Part shown: one piece after another, positions 37,037-46,619 of the stretch
Position numbering within the stretch: position 1 is the stretch's first letter
Layout: the number at the start of each line of letters is the position of its first letter
Source: Marinobacter vinifirmus
GTDB lineage: Bacteria > Pseudomonadota > Gammaproteobacteria > Pseudomonadales > Oleiphilaceae
Length of the DNA: 64,000 nucleotides
Assembly: GCF_002258215.1 (NCBI RefSeq)
Contig: NZ_NEFY01000006.1
Span: forward strand, 1-64,000
Reading direction: 5' to 3'
The notes under the pieces: generated by a model
What the model was told of the DNA's origin: nothing
Databases searched by the model: none
What the model saw: the letters and a program-made list of their open reading frames with translations, nothing else
Program-made: the position numbers and the translations under genes

Positions 37037-38221
37037 TTAGCCAAGGGCTTTCTGCAAACGCTCGATGGCTTTTTGCAGGTTATCCATGCTGGTGGCGAAG
37101 CTCAAACGCATATGGCCGGGGCTGCCGAAGGCAGAACCCGGAACCAGTGCAACGCCGGCTTCGGTCAGCAGTTTCTCGGCGAATTCTACGTCTGTACTCA
37201 CGCCTTCAGTGGCGTCGATGGCGCCCTGGAAGCTCGGGAATACATAGAAAGTGCCGTCGCCGTAGGGGCATTCAACGCCCGGCAGTTTGTTCAGGGCGTC
37301 TACCAGCCAGTCGTGGCGCTCTTTGAATGCCTTGACCATTTCACCCACGCAAGCCTGGTCGCCATCCAGGGCGGCAGTCGCGGCAGCCTGGGAGATGGAG
37401 CAGGGGTTGGAGGTGCTCTGGGACTGGATTTTCTTCATGGCGCCGATGATTTTCGCCGGGCCGGCCGCGTAGCCGATACGCCAGCCAGTCATGGAGTAGG
37501 CCTTGGACACGCCGTTCAGTACGAAGGTGCGGTCATACAGTTCCGGGCAGGCGTTCAGGATGTTGCAGAACGGCTTGCCGGTCCACAGGATCGGCTCGTA
37601 CATGTCGTCTGTGGCGATCATGATGTTCGGGTGCTTTTTCAGCACTTCACCAATGGCCTGCAGCTCTTCCAGGGAGTAGGCCATGCCACTTGGGTTGGAC
37701 GGGCTGTTGATCACGAACAGGCGGGTGCGCTCGGTAATGGCGTTTTCCAGCTGTTCCGGGGTGATCTTGAAGCGGGTGTCTACGGTGGTTTCGATGATCA
37801 CCGGCTTGCCTTCCGCTACCAGCACCATGTCCGGGTAAGACACCCAGTAAGGCGCGGGGATGATGGCTTCGTCGCCTTCGTTCAGTGTGGCCAGTGCCAG
37901 GTTGAAAAAGCTCTGTTTGCCACCACTGCTTACCAGTATCTGGTTGGCTTCGTAATCCAGGCCGTTGTCCCGTTTGAACTTCGCAATAATCGCTTTCTTC
38001 AGGGCCGGCGTACCATCAACGGCGGTGTACTTGGTCTGGCCGTTGTTAATGGCTTCAATGGCTGCCTGTTTGATGTGCTCGGGGGTGTCGAAGTCCGGCT
38101 CGCCAGCACCCAGGCCAATGATGTCCTGGCCAGCCGCGCGGAGTTCTGCGGCTTTGTTGGTGACTGCGAGGGTGGGGGAAGGCTTGATCGCCTGTACTCG
38201 GCTGGAAAGTTGAAGGTCCAA
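37037..38221 (-). CDS. class I aspartate-type aminotransferase
   Basis: This 394-residue PLP aminotransferase of the aspartate/aromatic Ib group has GAGEPDFDTPEHI (38-50), NSPSNPSG (172-179), the PLP lysine K240 in LNGVSKAYSMTGWRIGY, and the ending GSPGHMRLSFA. It transfers amino groups between aspartate or glutamate and oxo-acids. A single gene, convergent with nothing, it lies just upstream of the tRNA-Asn promoter. Confidence 0.93.
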   Translation of the reverse strand: MDLQLSSRVQAIKPSPTLAVTNKAAELRAAGQDIIGLGAGEPDFDTPEHIKQAAIEAINNGQTKYTAVDGTPALKKAIIAKFKRDNGLDYEANQILVSSGGKQSFFNLALATLNEGDEAIIPAPYWVSYPDMVLVAEGKPVIIETTVDTRFKITPEQLENAITERTRLFVINSPSNPSGMAYSLEELQAIGEVLKKHPNIMIATDDMYEPILWTGKPFCNILNACPELYDRTFVLNGVSKAYSMTGWRIGYAAGPAKIIGAMKKIQSQSTSNPCSISQAAATAALDGDQACVGEMVKAFKERHDWLVDALNKLPGVECPYGDGTFYVFPSFQGAIDATEGVSTDVEFAEKLLTEAGVALVPGSAFGSPGHMRLSFATSMDNLQKAIERLQKALG

Positions 38222-38291
38222 ACTTGAGCTCCTTAAAGCTGCGTCTTATGGGCTGCGATCGGCCGGGCAACTGTGGAGCCAAAGGTGCGGG

Positions 38292-38307
38292 CTGTTTTTC
38301 TACCCAG
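38292..38307. promoter_or_regulatory. candidate LexA (SOS) box upstream of uvrB
   Basis: CTG, ten bases, CAG matches the CTGN10CAG core of LexA boxes, and CTGT matches the left half of the consensus. The right half is CCAG instead of ACAG. Its place about 107 bases before uvrB, a classic SOS gene, raises the odds. Confidence 0.4.
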
Positions 38308-38413
38308 CCGTCGATCGCACAGATGGTATCATGAAGCAGCCAGAACACTAAATTTCTTGTAGGGGTTGTGCCGTATTGCGGCCAGCGCCAAACCCGGAGG
38401 TTAACCGCCCGTT

Positions 38414-40471
38414 ATGGCCAGTAAAGTATCCAGTGTCGCCCGTGAAGGAGTGTTCCGTGTCGACTCTCCCTATCAGCCTGCCGGCGACCAGCCCAAGGCG
38501 ATTGCCGGGCTGGTGGACGGCATTCATTCAGGGCTGGCGCACCAGACCCTGCTGGGGGTAACCGGTTCCGGTAAAACCTTCACCATTGCCAATGTGGTGC
38601 AGGAAGTTCAGCGGCCCACCATCATCATGGCTCACAACAAGACCCTGGCAGCGCAGCTATACGGCGAGTTCAAGGAGTTTTTTCCGGATAACGCGGTGGA
38701 GTATTTCGTGTCTTACTACGATTACTACCAGCCGGAAGCCTATGTGCCGTCTTCCGACACCTTTATCGAGAAAGACGCCTCCATCAACGAACACATCGAG
38801 CAGATGCGCTTGTCTGCCACCAAGGCGCTGCTGGAGCGGCCGGATGCCATTATCGTGGCCACGGTGTCTTCCATCTATGGTTTGGGTGATCCCGAATCCT
38901 ACCTGAAGATGATGCTGCACCTTGATCGCGGCGATCAGATTGATCAGCGCTCGATCCTGCGCCGGCTGGCCGAGCTACAGTACACCCGTAACGATATCGA
39001 GTTCCACCGCGCCAATTACCGGGTGCGCGGCGACGTGATCGATGTGTTCCCGGCGGAATCCGAGCGCGAAGCCATTCGCATTGAGTTGTTCGACGACGAG
39101 GTGGAAAACCTCAGCTACTTCGATCCGCTCACCGGGGAAGTGCTGCGCCGGGTGCCCCGGGTGACCATTTACCCGAAATCCCACTACGTGACGCCCCGGC
39201 AAAAGGTGCTGGATGCGGTAGAGAATATCCGTGCCGAGCTGGAAGTACGGCTGCAGCAATTGCGGGACAACCACCGGCTGGTGGAAGCCCAGCGGCTGGA
39301 GGAGCGTACCCGCTACGACATGGAAATGATGATGGAGCTGGGCTACTGCAACGGCATCGAGAACTACTCCCGCTATCTGTCGGGCCGCGCCCCGGGCGAG
39401 CCGCCTCCTACCTTGTTTGATTACCTGCCACCCAATGCGTTGCTGGTGGTGGACGAGTCCCACGTGACCATTCCGCAAATAGGCGCCATGTACAAGGGCG
39501 ACCGCTCCCGGAAGGAAACCCTGGTGGAATACGGCTTCCGGCTGCCGTCGGCACTGGATAACCGGCCCATGCGGTTTGAGGAATGGGAGCGGATTGCACC
39601 GCAGATGATCTTTGTGTCTGCCACCCCCGGCAACTACGAGGCGGAACACGCCGGCCAGGTGGTGGAGCAGGTGGTGCGGCCTACGGGCCTGCTGGACCCG
39701 GAAATCGAGGTGCGCCCGGCGTCTACACAGGTGGACGATTTGCTGTCTGAAATTCACAAGCGGGTGGCGGTGCAGGAGCGGGTACTGGTGACCACCCTGA
39801 CCAAGCGCATGGCGGAAGACCTGACCGACTTCCTGATGGAACACGACATCAAGGTCCGGTACCTGCATTCGGACATCGATACCGTGGAGCGGGTGGAGAT
39901 CATCCGTGACCTGCGCCGGGGCGAGTTTGATGTGCTGGTGGGCATTAACCTGTTGCGGGAAGGCCTGGATATGCCGGAGGTGTCACTGGTAACCATTCTG
40001 GATGCAGACAAAGAAGGTTTCCTGCGCAGCGAGCGCTCCCTGATTCAGACCATCGGCCGGGCAGCCCGTAACCTGAACGGCAAGGCGATTCTGTACGGCG
40101 ACCGGATAACCGGTTCCATGCAGCGGGCCATTGATGAAACCGAACGCCGTCGCGCCAAGCAGTTAGCTCATAACGAAGAACACGGCATTACCCCCAAGGG
40201 GCTGAACAAGAAGATTGCCGATGTGATGGAAGGCGCCACCGGTGGTGGTCGTGGCCGGCGCAAGGCGGAGTGCCCGGGCCAGAAGGCGGCGGAAGAAGCG
40301 GAAAGTTACCTGGTGAAGGCGGGCAAACGTTCGCCGGAAGACCTGCTCAAGGAAGTGGCGCGCCTGGAAGATGATATGTACAAGGCCGCCGCGGACCTGG
40401 ATTTCGAAACGGCCGCGCGCCTGCGGGACCAGATTTCCGAACTGAAGGAAGCGGCTATTCGCACCGGCTGA
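38414..40471 (+). CDS. uvrB: excinuclease ABC subunit B
   Basis: This 685-residue DNA repair helicase-like protein has Walker A GVTGSGKT (48-55), the damage-probing beta hairpin [12 protein letters not shown] (about 101-112) and the UVR motif near the C-terminus ([21 protein letters not shown]). It verifies lesions handed over by UvrA and recruits UvrC. The stop abuts the stop of the convergent GNAT-C39 gene with no gap. Confidence 0.98.
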   Translation: MASKVSSVAREGVFRVDSPYQPAGDQPKAIAGLVDGIHSGLAHQTLLGVTGSGKTFTIANVVQEVQRPTIIMAHNKTLAAQLYGEFKEFFPDNAVEYFVSYYDYYQPEAYVPSSDTFIEKDASINEHIEQMRLSATKALLERPDAIIVATVSSIYGLGDPESYLKMMLHLDRGDQIDQRSILRRLAELQYTRNDIEFHRANYRVRGDVIDVFPAESEREAIRIELFDDEVENLSYFDPLTGEVLRRVPRVTIYPKSHYVTPRQKVLDAVENIRAELEVRLQQLRDNHRLVEAQRLEERTRYDMEMMMELGYCNGIENYSRYLSGRAPGEPPPTLFDYLPPNALLVVDESHVTIPQIGAMYKGDRSRKETLVEYGFRLPSALDNRPMRFEEWERIAPQMIFVSATPGNYEAEHAGQVVEQVVRPTGLLDPEIEVRPASTQVDDLLSEIHKRVAVQERVLVTTLTKRMAEDLTDFLMEHDIKVRYLHSDIDTVERVEIIRDLRRGEFDVLVGINLLREGLDMPEVSLVTILDADKEGFLRSERSLIQTIGRAARNLNGKAILYGDRITGSMQRAIDETERRRAKQLAHNEEHGITPKGLNKKIADVMEGATGGGRGRRKAECPGQKAAEEAESYLVKAGKRSPEDLLKEVARLEDDMYKAAADLDFETAARLRDQISELKEAAIRTG

Positions 40472-41587
40472 TCAGGGCCGTTTCGGCCCGACGATAACCG
40501 CAGCCTGCAAAGGCTGGTTGCGGCCGTAGCTGGACATCTTGCCGAACACCCGCTTGTCGATGGGCAGGTATTGCTTGTCGGCCACGGTTTCGCCTTCTTC
40601 GGTATCGATTTCCGGGTCGTGCAGGTATACGAAGTCTTCGTCGATGGCGCACACCGTTACCCAGTGCGGCACCCGGCTGCGGTTGAGTTGCCAGGTGCTG
40701 ATCAGGATCACCGGAATACGGCCTTGGTGCAGGGCTGCTTCCATGGCATCCAGCGTCAGTGGGTCGTGGTGCAGCTGGATATCGGTCTGGCCAATATCAT
40801 GCAGGAAACCTTCGTGCACCAGTTCCAGTACCCGTTTCTTGTCATCGTTGCGGACGGTGTCCTTGAACAGGGCGCCTTCCTGGCTGATCCACGCACTGGC
40901 CTCGAAGCCCCGGTGCCAGGCAGACAACGCCAGGCCATGGGGGCCGCAACCGCCGTGGCCGGCGAGCATGAAAATGGTGGTGGCTTCGCGCCAGATTTTC
41001 AGCTCTTCCAGCGTACTGACTGGCTGCTGCTCATCCAGGGCGGCCATGGCCATGATCAGTGCCGAAGGCCCGCAGGTAAACTCCGTCGTCTGGGGGTAGT
41101 AGGGCACCGGCAGGAATTCCCGGGACGGCTCGTAATACAGAATGCGCCGTTCGAACCGCAGGGCGTTGCCGTGGTCTTCGTAGTAATCCCGATAGGTGCC
41201 GAACTGGCGATAGCCCAGCCGCTTGTAAAGAATGATGGCGCCCGTATTGTCTTCCCGGACTTCCAGGCGCATCAGAATCCGGTCTGCTTCTACCGCTTCT
41301 TTCTCTGCCTCACGAACCAGCTTCTCGCCCACGCCCCGGCCACGAACCGAGGGTGATACCGCAATGGAATAGATGCGGGCCAGGCGGGTGGCCGCATTCA
41401 TCAGCACCAGGCAGTAGCCCACCAGTTCAGATTCCTGCCGGGCGACTATCAACCGGTCTCTGGGCATGTCCAGGAAACGCTTGAAACTGCGGCGGGATAT
41501 CCGGTCTTCAGAGAAGCACCGCTGTTCCAGTTGAACCAATGCATCAAGGTCTTTAGCGACGGCTTGTCGGAGAATTACATCGGTCAT
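40472..41587 (-). CDS. GNAT acetyltransferase / C39-like peptidase fusion
   Basis: This 371-residue fusion has two domains. Residues 1-150 are a RimI-like GNAT domain with acetyl-CoA loop RGRGVGEKL (82-90). Residues 155-360 are a C39/papain-like domain with Cys172 in FTCGPSALIMAM, His308 in RVPHWVTV and Asp324 in YLHDPE. It lies head to head with a RimK-like ATP-grasp ligase gene. Such GNAT, cysteine peptidase and RimK-like ligase sets have been predicted to form peptide-tagging or ribosome-associated modification systems. No signal peptide is seen, so it acts in the cytoplasm. Confidence 0.88.
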   Translation of the reverse strand: MTDVILRQAVAKDLDALVQLEQRCFSEDRISRRSFKRFLDMPRDRLIVARQESELVGYCLVLMNAATRLARIYSIAVSPSVRGRGVGEKLVREAEKEAVEADRILMRLEVREDNTGAIILYKRLGYRQFGTYRDYYEDHGNALRFERRILYYEPSREFLPVPYYPQTTEFTCGPSALIMAMAALDEQQPVSTLEELKIWREATTIFMLAGHGGCGPHGLALSAWHRGFEASAWISQEGALFKDTVRNDDKKRVLELVHEGFLHDIGQTDIQLHHDPLTLDAMEAALHQGRIPVILISTWQLNRSRVPHWVTVCAIDEDFVYLHDPEIDTEEGETVADKQYLPIDKRVFGKMSSYGRNQPLQAAVIVGPKRP

Positions 41588-41784
41588 GTTTCTGGGTGTC
41601 CCGGGTGTATCAGGCGGAAATGGCGGGCGCCGTTCCTGCAGCTATTATGGTAGAGAGCGCCGTGTTCCGATAGCCGGCCGTGATGCGTAAAAGCACGCAT
41701 CGAAAGCCGATTGTGAAGTACTGTGCGCCGGCGTATTGTTGCGCGAAATAACCCCGGCTGAACCTTCAGGGAGGAATGCCGCTG

Positions 41785-43284
41785 ATGTCCCGCTTGTTGA
41801 TTGTTGTGGACCGTGCCAAAGACTGGGCGCCTTACTACCCCAGCGAAGATGTGCTCACTTTTGACCAGTACTTGCAGTTTACCGCGCCGGCTAACAGCCG
41901 GGTGCGGGTGATCAACCTGTGCCAGAGTGGCAAGTACCTGAGCCGGGGATACTACTGCTCCTTGCTGGCCGAAGCCCGCGGCCATCATGTGGTGCCGTCG
42001 GTGATGACGCTGAATGACCTCAGCCGCAAGGGCCTTTTTTCCCTGGAGCTGGAGGAACTCGACAGCAGTGTTATCCAGTGGCTGGAAAAAGAGGCCAGGG
42101 AAATTGACCCGTCTACCGATGCCCGGGAAGCGACCCATGAGGTGCGGATTCGAACGTATTTTGGCCAGGCCGAGCACCCGGACCTGAAGCCGGTGGCCCG
42201 CGCCCTGTTCGAGCGTTTTCCCTGTCCGATTCTTGAAGTAGTGTTCCGGCACCGGAAACAGTGGCAGATCGAGTCCATGAAGCCGGCGTCTCCGTCGGAC
42301 CTGGGCGAGCCTGAACAGGATGTCTTTGCCGCTGCACTGGATCGATTCAGCAGCATGGTCTGGCGCAAACCCCGCACCCGCCGGCGTTACCGGTTCGACC
42401 TGGCCATGCTGGTGAACCCGGATGAGGAAATGCCGCCGAGTGATGAGGCTGCCCTGAAACGCTTCGAGAAGGCAGGGCGCAAGCTGGGTATCAATGTGGA
42501 GCGGATTACCCGGCGGGACTATATGCGGTTGCCGGAATACGACGGCCTGTTTATTCGGGAAACCACTGCCATTGACCATCACACCTACCGGTTCGCCCGC
42601 AAGGCAGAAGCCGAGGGCATGGTGGTGATTGATGACCCGGTTTCCATTCTGCGCTGTACCAACAAGGTGTTCCTGGCGGACCTGTTGAAGAACAACAAGG
42701 TGCCCACGCCAAAGACCCTGATCCTGTCGAAAGACCAGAAAAACGCGGTTGAGCAGGTGGCGCAGGAACTGGGCTTTCCGGTGGTGATCAAGATACCGGA
42801 CGGTGCTTTCTCGCGGGGTGTGGCCAAGGCCCGGGATGAGAAGGAGCTACGGGCGGGTCTGAAAGAGTTGTTCAAACAATCGGCCTTGGTGCTGGCCCAG
42901 GAGTACTTCTATACCGATTACGACTGGCGTATTGGTGTGCTGGGCGGCCGGGCGATTTACGCGTGCAAATACATGATGGTGAAAGGCCACTGGCAGATTT
43001 ACCAGCATGGTGGCGCGTCGGTGGAGAGTGGCGGCTTTGAAACCATGCCCACCTACGAGGTGCCGCGCAACGTGATTCAGGCGGCGCTGAACTCCACGCG
43101 CCTGATCGGTAACGGCCTGTACGGTGTAGACATCAAACAGGCCGGTAACCGGGTTGCGGTGATTGAAGTGAACGACAACCCGAGCATCGATTCCGGCGTC
43201 GAGGACAAGTTCCTGGGCGGTGAACTGTATACCCTGATCATGCAGGAGTTTTTGTCCCGCATGGAGGAAAACCGCCGCCGCTGA
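41785..43284 (+). CDS. RimK-like ATP-grasp ligase with N-terminal extension
   Basis: This 499-residue ligase starts at ATG 41785, because GGGAGG lies nine bases ahead (ATG 41776 is too close). Residues 1-190 form an unfamiliar domain (SRLLIVVDRAKDWAPYYPSED). A RimK-like pre-ATP-grasp part follows. The ATP-grasp domain (about 295-490) has VVIKIPDGAFSRGVAKA, AQEYFYTDYDWRIGVLGG and VIEVNDNPSIDSG, the Mg-binding end. RimK adds glutamates to ribosomal protein S6; this longer relative probably ligates amino acids to an unknown target together with the divergent GNAT-C39 protein. Confidence 0.85.
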   Translation: MSRLLIVVDRAKDWAPYYPSEDVLTFDQYLQFTAPANSRVRVINLCQSGKYLSRGYYCSLLAEARGHHVVPSVMTLNDLSRKGLFSLELEELDSSVIQWLEKEAREIDPSTDAREATHEVRIRTYFGQAEHPDLKPVARALFERFPCPILEVVFRHRKQWQIESMKPASPSDLGEPEQDVFAAALDRFSSMVWRKPRTRRRYRFDLAMLVNPDEEMPPSDEAALKRFEKAGRKLGINVERITRRDYMRLPEYDGLFIRETTAIDHHTYRFARKAEAEGMVVIDDPVSILRCTNKVFLADLLKNNKVPTPKTLILSKDQKNAVEQVAQELGFPVVIKIPDGAFSRGVAKARDEKELRAGLKELFKQSALVLAQEYFYTDYDWRIGVLGGRAIYACKYMMVKGHWQIYQHGGASVESGGFETMPTYEVPRNVIQAALNSTRLIGNGLYGVDIKQAGNRVAVIEVNDNPSIDSGVEDKFLGGELYTLIMQEFLSRMEENRRR

Positions 43285-43308
43285 TCCCGGTTAAGCGAGG
43301 CTGCCGGG

Positions 43309-44472
43309 TCAGGTGGCCGCCACCCAGACCCGGACGCTGCCAAACCAGGGGTAATCGGCAAGAACCTGGCGGACGGTTTCGTTGGTCAGTTCCGGGGCGG
43401 GGTGATCCTCGTCCAGGAACAGTTCCAGGTGCACCCGGTTTTTCAGGTAATGAAGGCGGAGCTTGCTGTGGTGGGGCAGCTCGCCCAGGGCGTTCTGAAG
43501 GTATTCCCGCACCTGCTCGCGGGAGGGAAGGTCCGGCTCGGCGGGGTGGGGGTACTTCTCGTCGTTCTCGGCATCGATGTGGAAATTGATATCGAGGATG
43601 TTGCCAAGGGCCTCCCGCATGGCGGCAACCACCTTCATGCCAATCTGATGGCCTTCCGACACGCTGATTTCCGGGCGTACCACCAGGTGAACGTCCAGCA
43701 GGATATCGTGGCCCATCCGGCGGCTGCGCAGTTCGTGAACATTGCGAACGCCATCGGTCTCCATGGCAATGTTCATAAGCATGCGGGTATCTTCTTCAGA
43801 GAGACCGGTATCGACCAGTTCCTTCACGCTGTCCCAGGTGAACTTCCAGCCAATGTGGATAATGATGCCGGCAATAACCACCGCGGCGACGACGTCCAGC
43901 CACACAAACCCAAGCATTGCGCCGATGGTGGATACCAGCACCACAACTGATGAGAACGCATCGGTGCGACTGTGCCAGGCATTGGCAATCAGCAGGTCAG
44001 AACGGATGCGGATACCAACGTGGCGGGTGTAGCGGTAAATCCACTCCTTGCTGCCAACGGAAATAGCCGCCGCGACCAGAACCGGCCAGCCGGGAACTGC
44101 CAGGTCTTCGCCGGACAACAGGCGCAGAATGTTCTCCCAGGCTAGGGCTGCACCTACGGCAATCAGGATGCTGCCCAGAAGCAGGGTGCCCAGCGTTTCG
44201 ATGCGCTGGTGGCCGTAGGGGTGGTCGGCATCCGGGCCTTTCCGGGATAACCGCATGACTGCCAGCACCACCCAGTCAGAGACTACGTCGGTAAAGGAAT
44301 GGATGCCGTCGACGACCAGGGCCTGGGAATGGAAAAGAGTACCGCCAATGACTTTTATGACACCGAGAAAGGCGTCAAGAAACATCCCGATCAGGGTAAC
44401 CCGGGAGGCAGCATGCTTTTCCTTTTCCAGGTCGGGCTGTGCGCGGTGATGTGCTGGGGAAGGCTGTTCCAT
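43309..44472 (-). CDS. cation diffusion facilitator metal exporter
   Basis: This 387-residue inner membrane metal/proton antiporter has six helices. Metal ligands are visible in DGIHSFTD (TM2) and NAWHSRTD (TM5), as in FieF-type zinc/iron exporters. A C-terminal cytoplasmic ferredoxin-like dimer domain (RSRRMGHDILLDVHLVV) is present, followed by about 90 extra residues beyond FieF (KYPHPAEPDLPSREQVREYL and onward). I start at ATG 44472. The metal specificity cannot be read. Confidence 0.88.
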   Translation of the reverse strand: MEQPSPAHHRAQPDLEKEKHAASRVTLIGMFLDAFLGVIKVIGGTLFHSQALVVDGIHSFTDVVSDWVVLAVMRLSRKGPDADHPYGHQRIETLGTLLLGSILIAVGAALAWENILRLLSGEDLAVPGWPVLVAAAISVGSKEWIYRYTRHVGIRIRSDLLIANAWHSRTDAFSSVVVLVSTIGAMLGFVWLDVVAAVVIAGIIIHIGWKFTWDSVKELVDTGLSEEDTRMLMNIAMETDGVRNVHELRSRRMGHDILLDVHLVVRPEISVSEGHQIGMKVVAAMREALGNILDINFHIDAENDEKYPHPAEPDLPSREQVREYLQNALGELPHHSKLRLHYLKNRVHLELFLDEDHPAPELTNETVRQVLADYPWFGSVRVWVAAT

Positions 44473-44878
44473 TATCCGTGGCTCCGGGGATTTCTGACAG
44501 TGGCCAGTATAGCGTGAACAAGCGCTTGACAGGGCGGGATTAATCAAGAAAGACGGATCGATTTATGCACATGATGACAAATCGGTTAACCGTTAGCATT
44601 TTGCTCCAACTTTCGTCAAATCTTATTTTTAGCAATGTAAGACATTGAAAAATAACAACAAAAAGACTGGTTAAAAAATGATCAATTTGTAGGCTGGCGC
44701 AGTTATCAAGGGGTAGAAACGTTTGCCCCGATGTTTTCAACAGGGTTATCCACAGATTCCGTGGAAAAGCCGCGCGAGCCCTTTGAACATGGGGCTTAAG
44801 GATACATTTACCGGTTCAGGAGGATGGTGTGGAAAACTTCCGGTATACTCCGGCCACCCTCTGGCAAGGAGTTTTCTG
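44473..44878. other. intergenic region between CDF gene and pyrD
   Basis: About 400 bases hold no gene. The part 44570-44700 is very AT-rich for this genome. A perfect DnaA box lies at 44746-44754. The end holds the pyrD ribosome-binding site AAGGAG (44866-44871). A longer in-frame extension of pyrD to 44723 is not supported. Confidence 0.6.
44746..44754 (+). promoter_or_regulatory. perfect DnaA box
   Basis: TTATCCACA matches the consensus DnaA-binding nonamer exactly. It lies 125 bases before pyrD next to an AT-rich stretch. A single box may be chance or may let DnaA influence the flanking genes. Confidence 0.5.
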
Positions 44879-45907
44879 ATGTACGGCGTTGTTCGAAACC
44901 TGCTTTTCCGGCTGCCCCCGGAAACCGCTCACAATGTGACACTTAATAGCCTGGATGTAGCCCATAAACTGGGTATGTTGAATGTATTTTCAAAGCATCC
45001 TGCACCTTGTCCGGTCAATGTCATGGGGCTGGAATTTCCGAACCCGGTCGGGCTGGCCGCAGGCCTCGACAAAAATGCCGACCATCTTGATGCCCTGGGT
45101 GCGCTGGGCTTCGGTTTTATTGAAGTGGGCACGGTTACGCCCCTGGCCCAGCCGGGTAATCCTCAACCCCGTATGTTCCGTTTGCCGGAACACCAGGCCA
45201 TCATCAACCGCATGGGTTTTAATAACGAAGGGCTGGAGCACCTGGTTCACAATGTTCAGCACCGTCGTTACCGGGGTGTATTAGGCATTAATGTGGGCAA
45301 GAACAAAGACACCCCCAACGAAGACTCCGAGCTGGATTACCGCAAGGGGATTGCGGCGGTCTATGGACACGCCGACTACATTACGGTGAATGTGTCTTCG
45401 CCGAATACGCCGGGCCTGCGGGACCTTCAATTTGGTGACTCCCTCAAGCAGTTGCTGCATGCCATCAAAGACGAGCAGACCAGGTGCCACCAGGCCCTGG
45501 GCCGCTATGTGCCCGTTGCTGTCAAAATTGCGCCGGATATGGACGATGACGGTATTCGTTTTGTGGCTAGCGCGCTGCTCGAGGCGGGCCTGGATGGCGT
45601 GATTGCCACCAATACCACGATCAGCCGTGAGGCAGTGCGCGGCCACCGGCACGAACAGGAAGCGGGTGGTTTGAGCGGTGCCCCGGTGCGCGAGGCCTCC
45701 CTGAGGGTGATTCAGGGGTTGTATGCCGAGCTGGGTGAGCGTTTGCCCATTATCGGCGTGGGCGGCATTACCGATGGCGAGAGCGCAGCAGAGAAAATCC
45801 GGGCAGGGGCGAAACTGGTACAGATCTACACAGGCTTCATCTATAAAGGCCCTGCGCTGATTAACGAAGCGGTAGAAGCGATCAGAAAAGAACAGCAAAA
45901 ACGGTGA
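44879..45907 (+). CDS. pyrD: dihydroorotate dehydrogenase (quinone)
   Basis: This 342-residue class 2 enzyme starts at ATG 44879, after AAGGAG. An N-terminal amphipathic part (MYGVVRNLLFRLPPETAH) ties it to the inner membrane for quinone access. FMN and substrate residues appear in NPVGLAAGLDKN, NRMGFNNEG and the active-site serine segment VNVSSPNTPGLRDLQ. It performs the fourth step of pyrimidine synthesis; pyrF is also in the window. Confidence 0.97.
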   Translation: MYGVVRNLLFRLPPETAHNVTLNSLDVAHKLGMLNVFSKHPAPCPVNVMGLEFPNPVGLAAGLDKNADHLDALGALGFGFIEVGTVTPLAQPGNPQPRMFRLPEHQAIINRMGFNNEGLEHLVHNVQHRRYRGVLGINVGKNKDTPNEDSELDYRKGIAAVYGHADYITVNVSSPNTPGLRDLQFGDSLKQLLHAIKDEQTRCHQALGRYVPVAVKIAPDMDDDGIRFVASALLEAGLDGVIATNTTISREAVRGHRHEQEAGGLSGAPVREASLRVIQGLYAELGERLPIIGVGGITDGESAAEKIRAGAKLVQIYTGFIYKGPALINEAVEAIRKEQQKR

Positions 45908-45922
45908 GGCCAGAAAGAAGGT

Positions 45923-45941
45923 GGGCCCGCTGAGCGGGCCC
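45923..45941 (+). terminator. GC-rich hairpin after pyrD
   Basis: GGGCCCGC, loop TGA, GCGGGCCC begins 16 bases after the pyrD stop. It is followed by only two T, so termination strength is doubtful. Confidence 0.55.
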
Positions 45942-45979
45942 TTGCGGGGAACTAACCCCGTAGCGCTTCTTCGCATGGT

Positions 45980-46001
45980 ACGGGGCGGGAGGCCCCGTTT
46001 T
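45980..46001 (+). terminator. second terminator after pyrD
   Basis: ACGGGGC (45980-45986) pairs with GCCCCGT (45992-45998) and is followed by TTTT. It is a normal intrinsic terminator between pyrD and the convergent rmf. Confidence 0.75.
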
Positions 46002-46085
46002 GGTTGCTCTGGTTACTGCTTTAATTGTTGTGTTGGTGTGTGAAAAAAACAGATCAGGGTTAAACGGGGTCTGCCAACACCGCAG

Positions 46086-46298
46086 TTACGTGGCGGTTAC
46101 GTTGGCAAGCTTGTGGATGCCGGATACGCCGGTCATGCCCTCCCAGTTATCTGTGCGGCCTTCGCGCCACCCGTTCAGCCATTCCTGACGTACTTCTGGC
46201 TGATCAATGGGGCAGCTGTCTTTGGATTTGCCGGACACGCCAGCGAGATAACCCCGCTTGAATGCACGAGCGTACATGTCTCTCTTCTGTCTTTTCAT
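46086..46298 (-). CDS. rmf: ribosome modulation factor
   Basis: This 70-residue basic protein opens MKRQKRDMYARAFKRGYLAG and contains SCPID and WLNGWREG, matching E. coli RMF nearly throughout, with about 15 extra residues at the end. It dimerises 70S ribosomes to 100S for hibernation in stationary phase. I start at the internal Met (46298), as in E. coli. It is convergent with pyrD and divergent from rlmL. Confidence 0.93.
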   Translation of the reverse strand: MKRQKRDMYARAFKRGYLAGVSGKSKDSCPIDQPEVRQEWLNGWREGRTDNWEGMTGVSGIHKLANVTAT

Positions 46299-46619
46299 GC
46301 CGTTCCTCACTGATGGATTAACAGAACAAGCGTGTACACATCTGCAGTGACCATGGCATGGGTACCCATCCGGGATATCCCCCTATTGCCAGCTCGGGCC
46401 AGAGCAGTCAGGATCCTGTTAACGGAAGCACTTTCTACTGGCTTCCGGAACGACGCGTCATGTACAAGGTAAGACGAACCTTGAGCGGAAGTACACTACT
46501 TATTTCATCTATGTGAACCTTTTCTTATAGGTTTATTGCATATCGATGACAGCCCGAAATCGGGATTTGCTGCCAATCCGGCGGCTTACCGGCTTCATCA
46601 GGAAAACCAGGAGTTGATT
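46299..46619. other. intergenic control region of rmf and rlmL
   Basis: About 320 bases hold no gene and should contain the divergent promoters of rmf and rlmL. The frame upstream of the rlmL start is open to 46536 but lacks a ribosome-binding site there. No operator was recognised. Confidence 0.5.
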
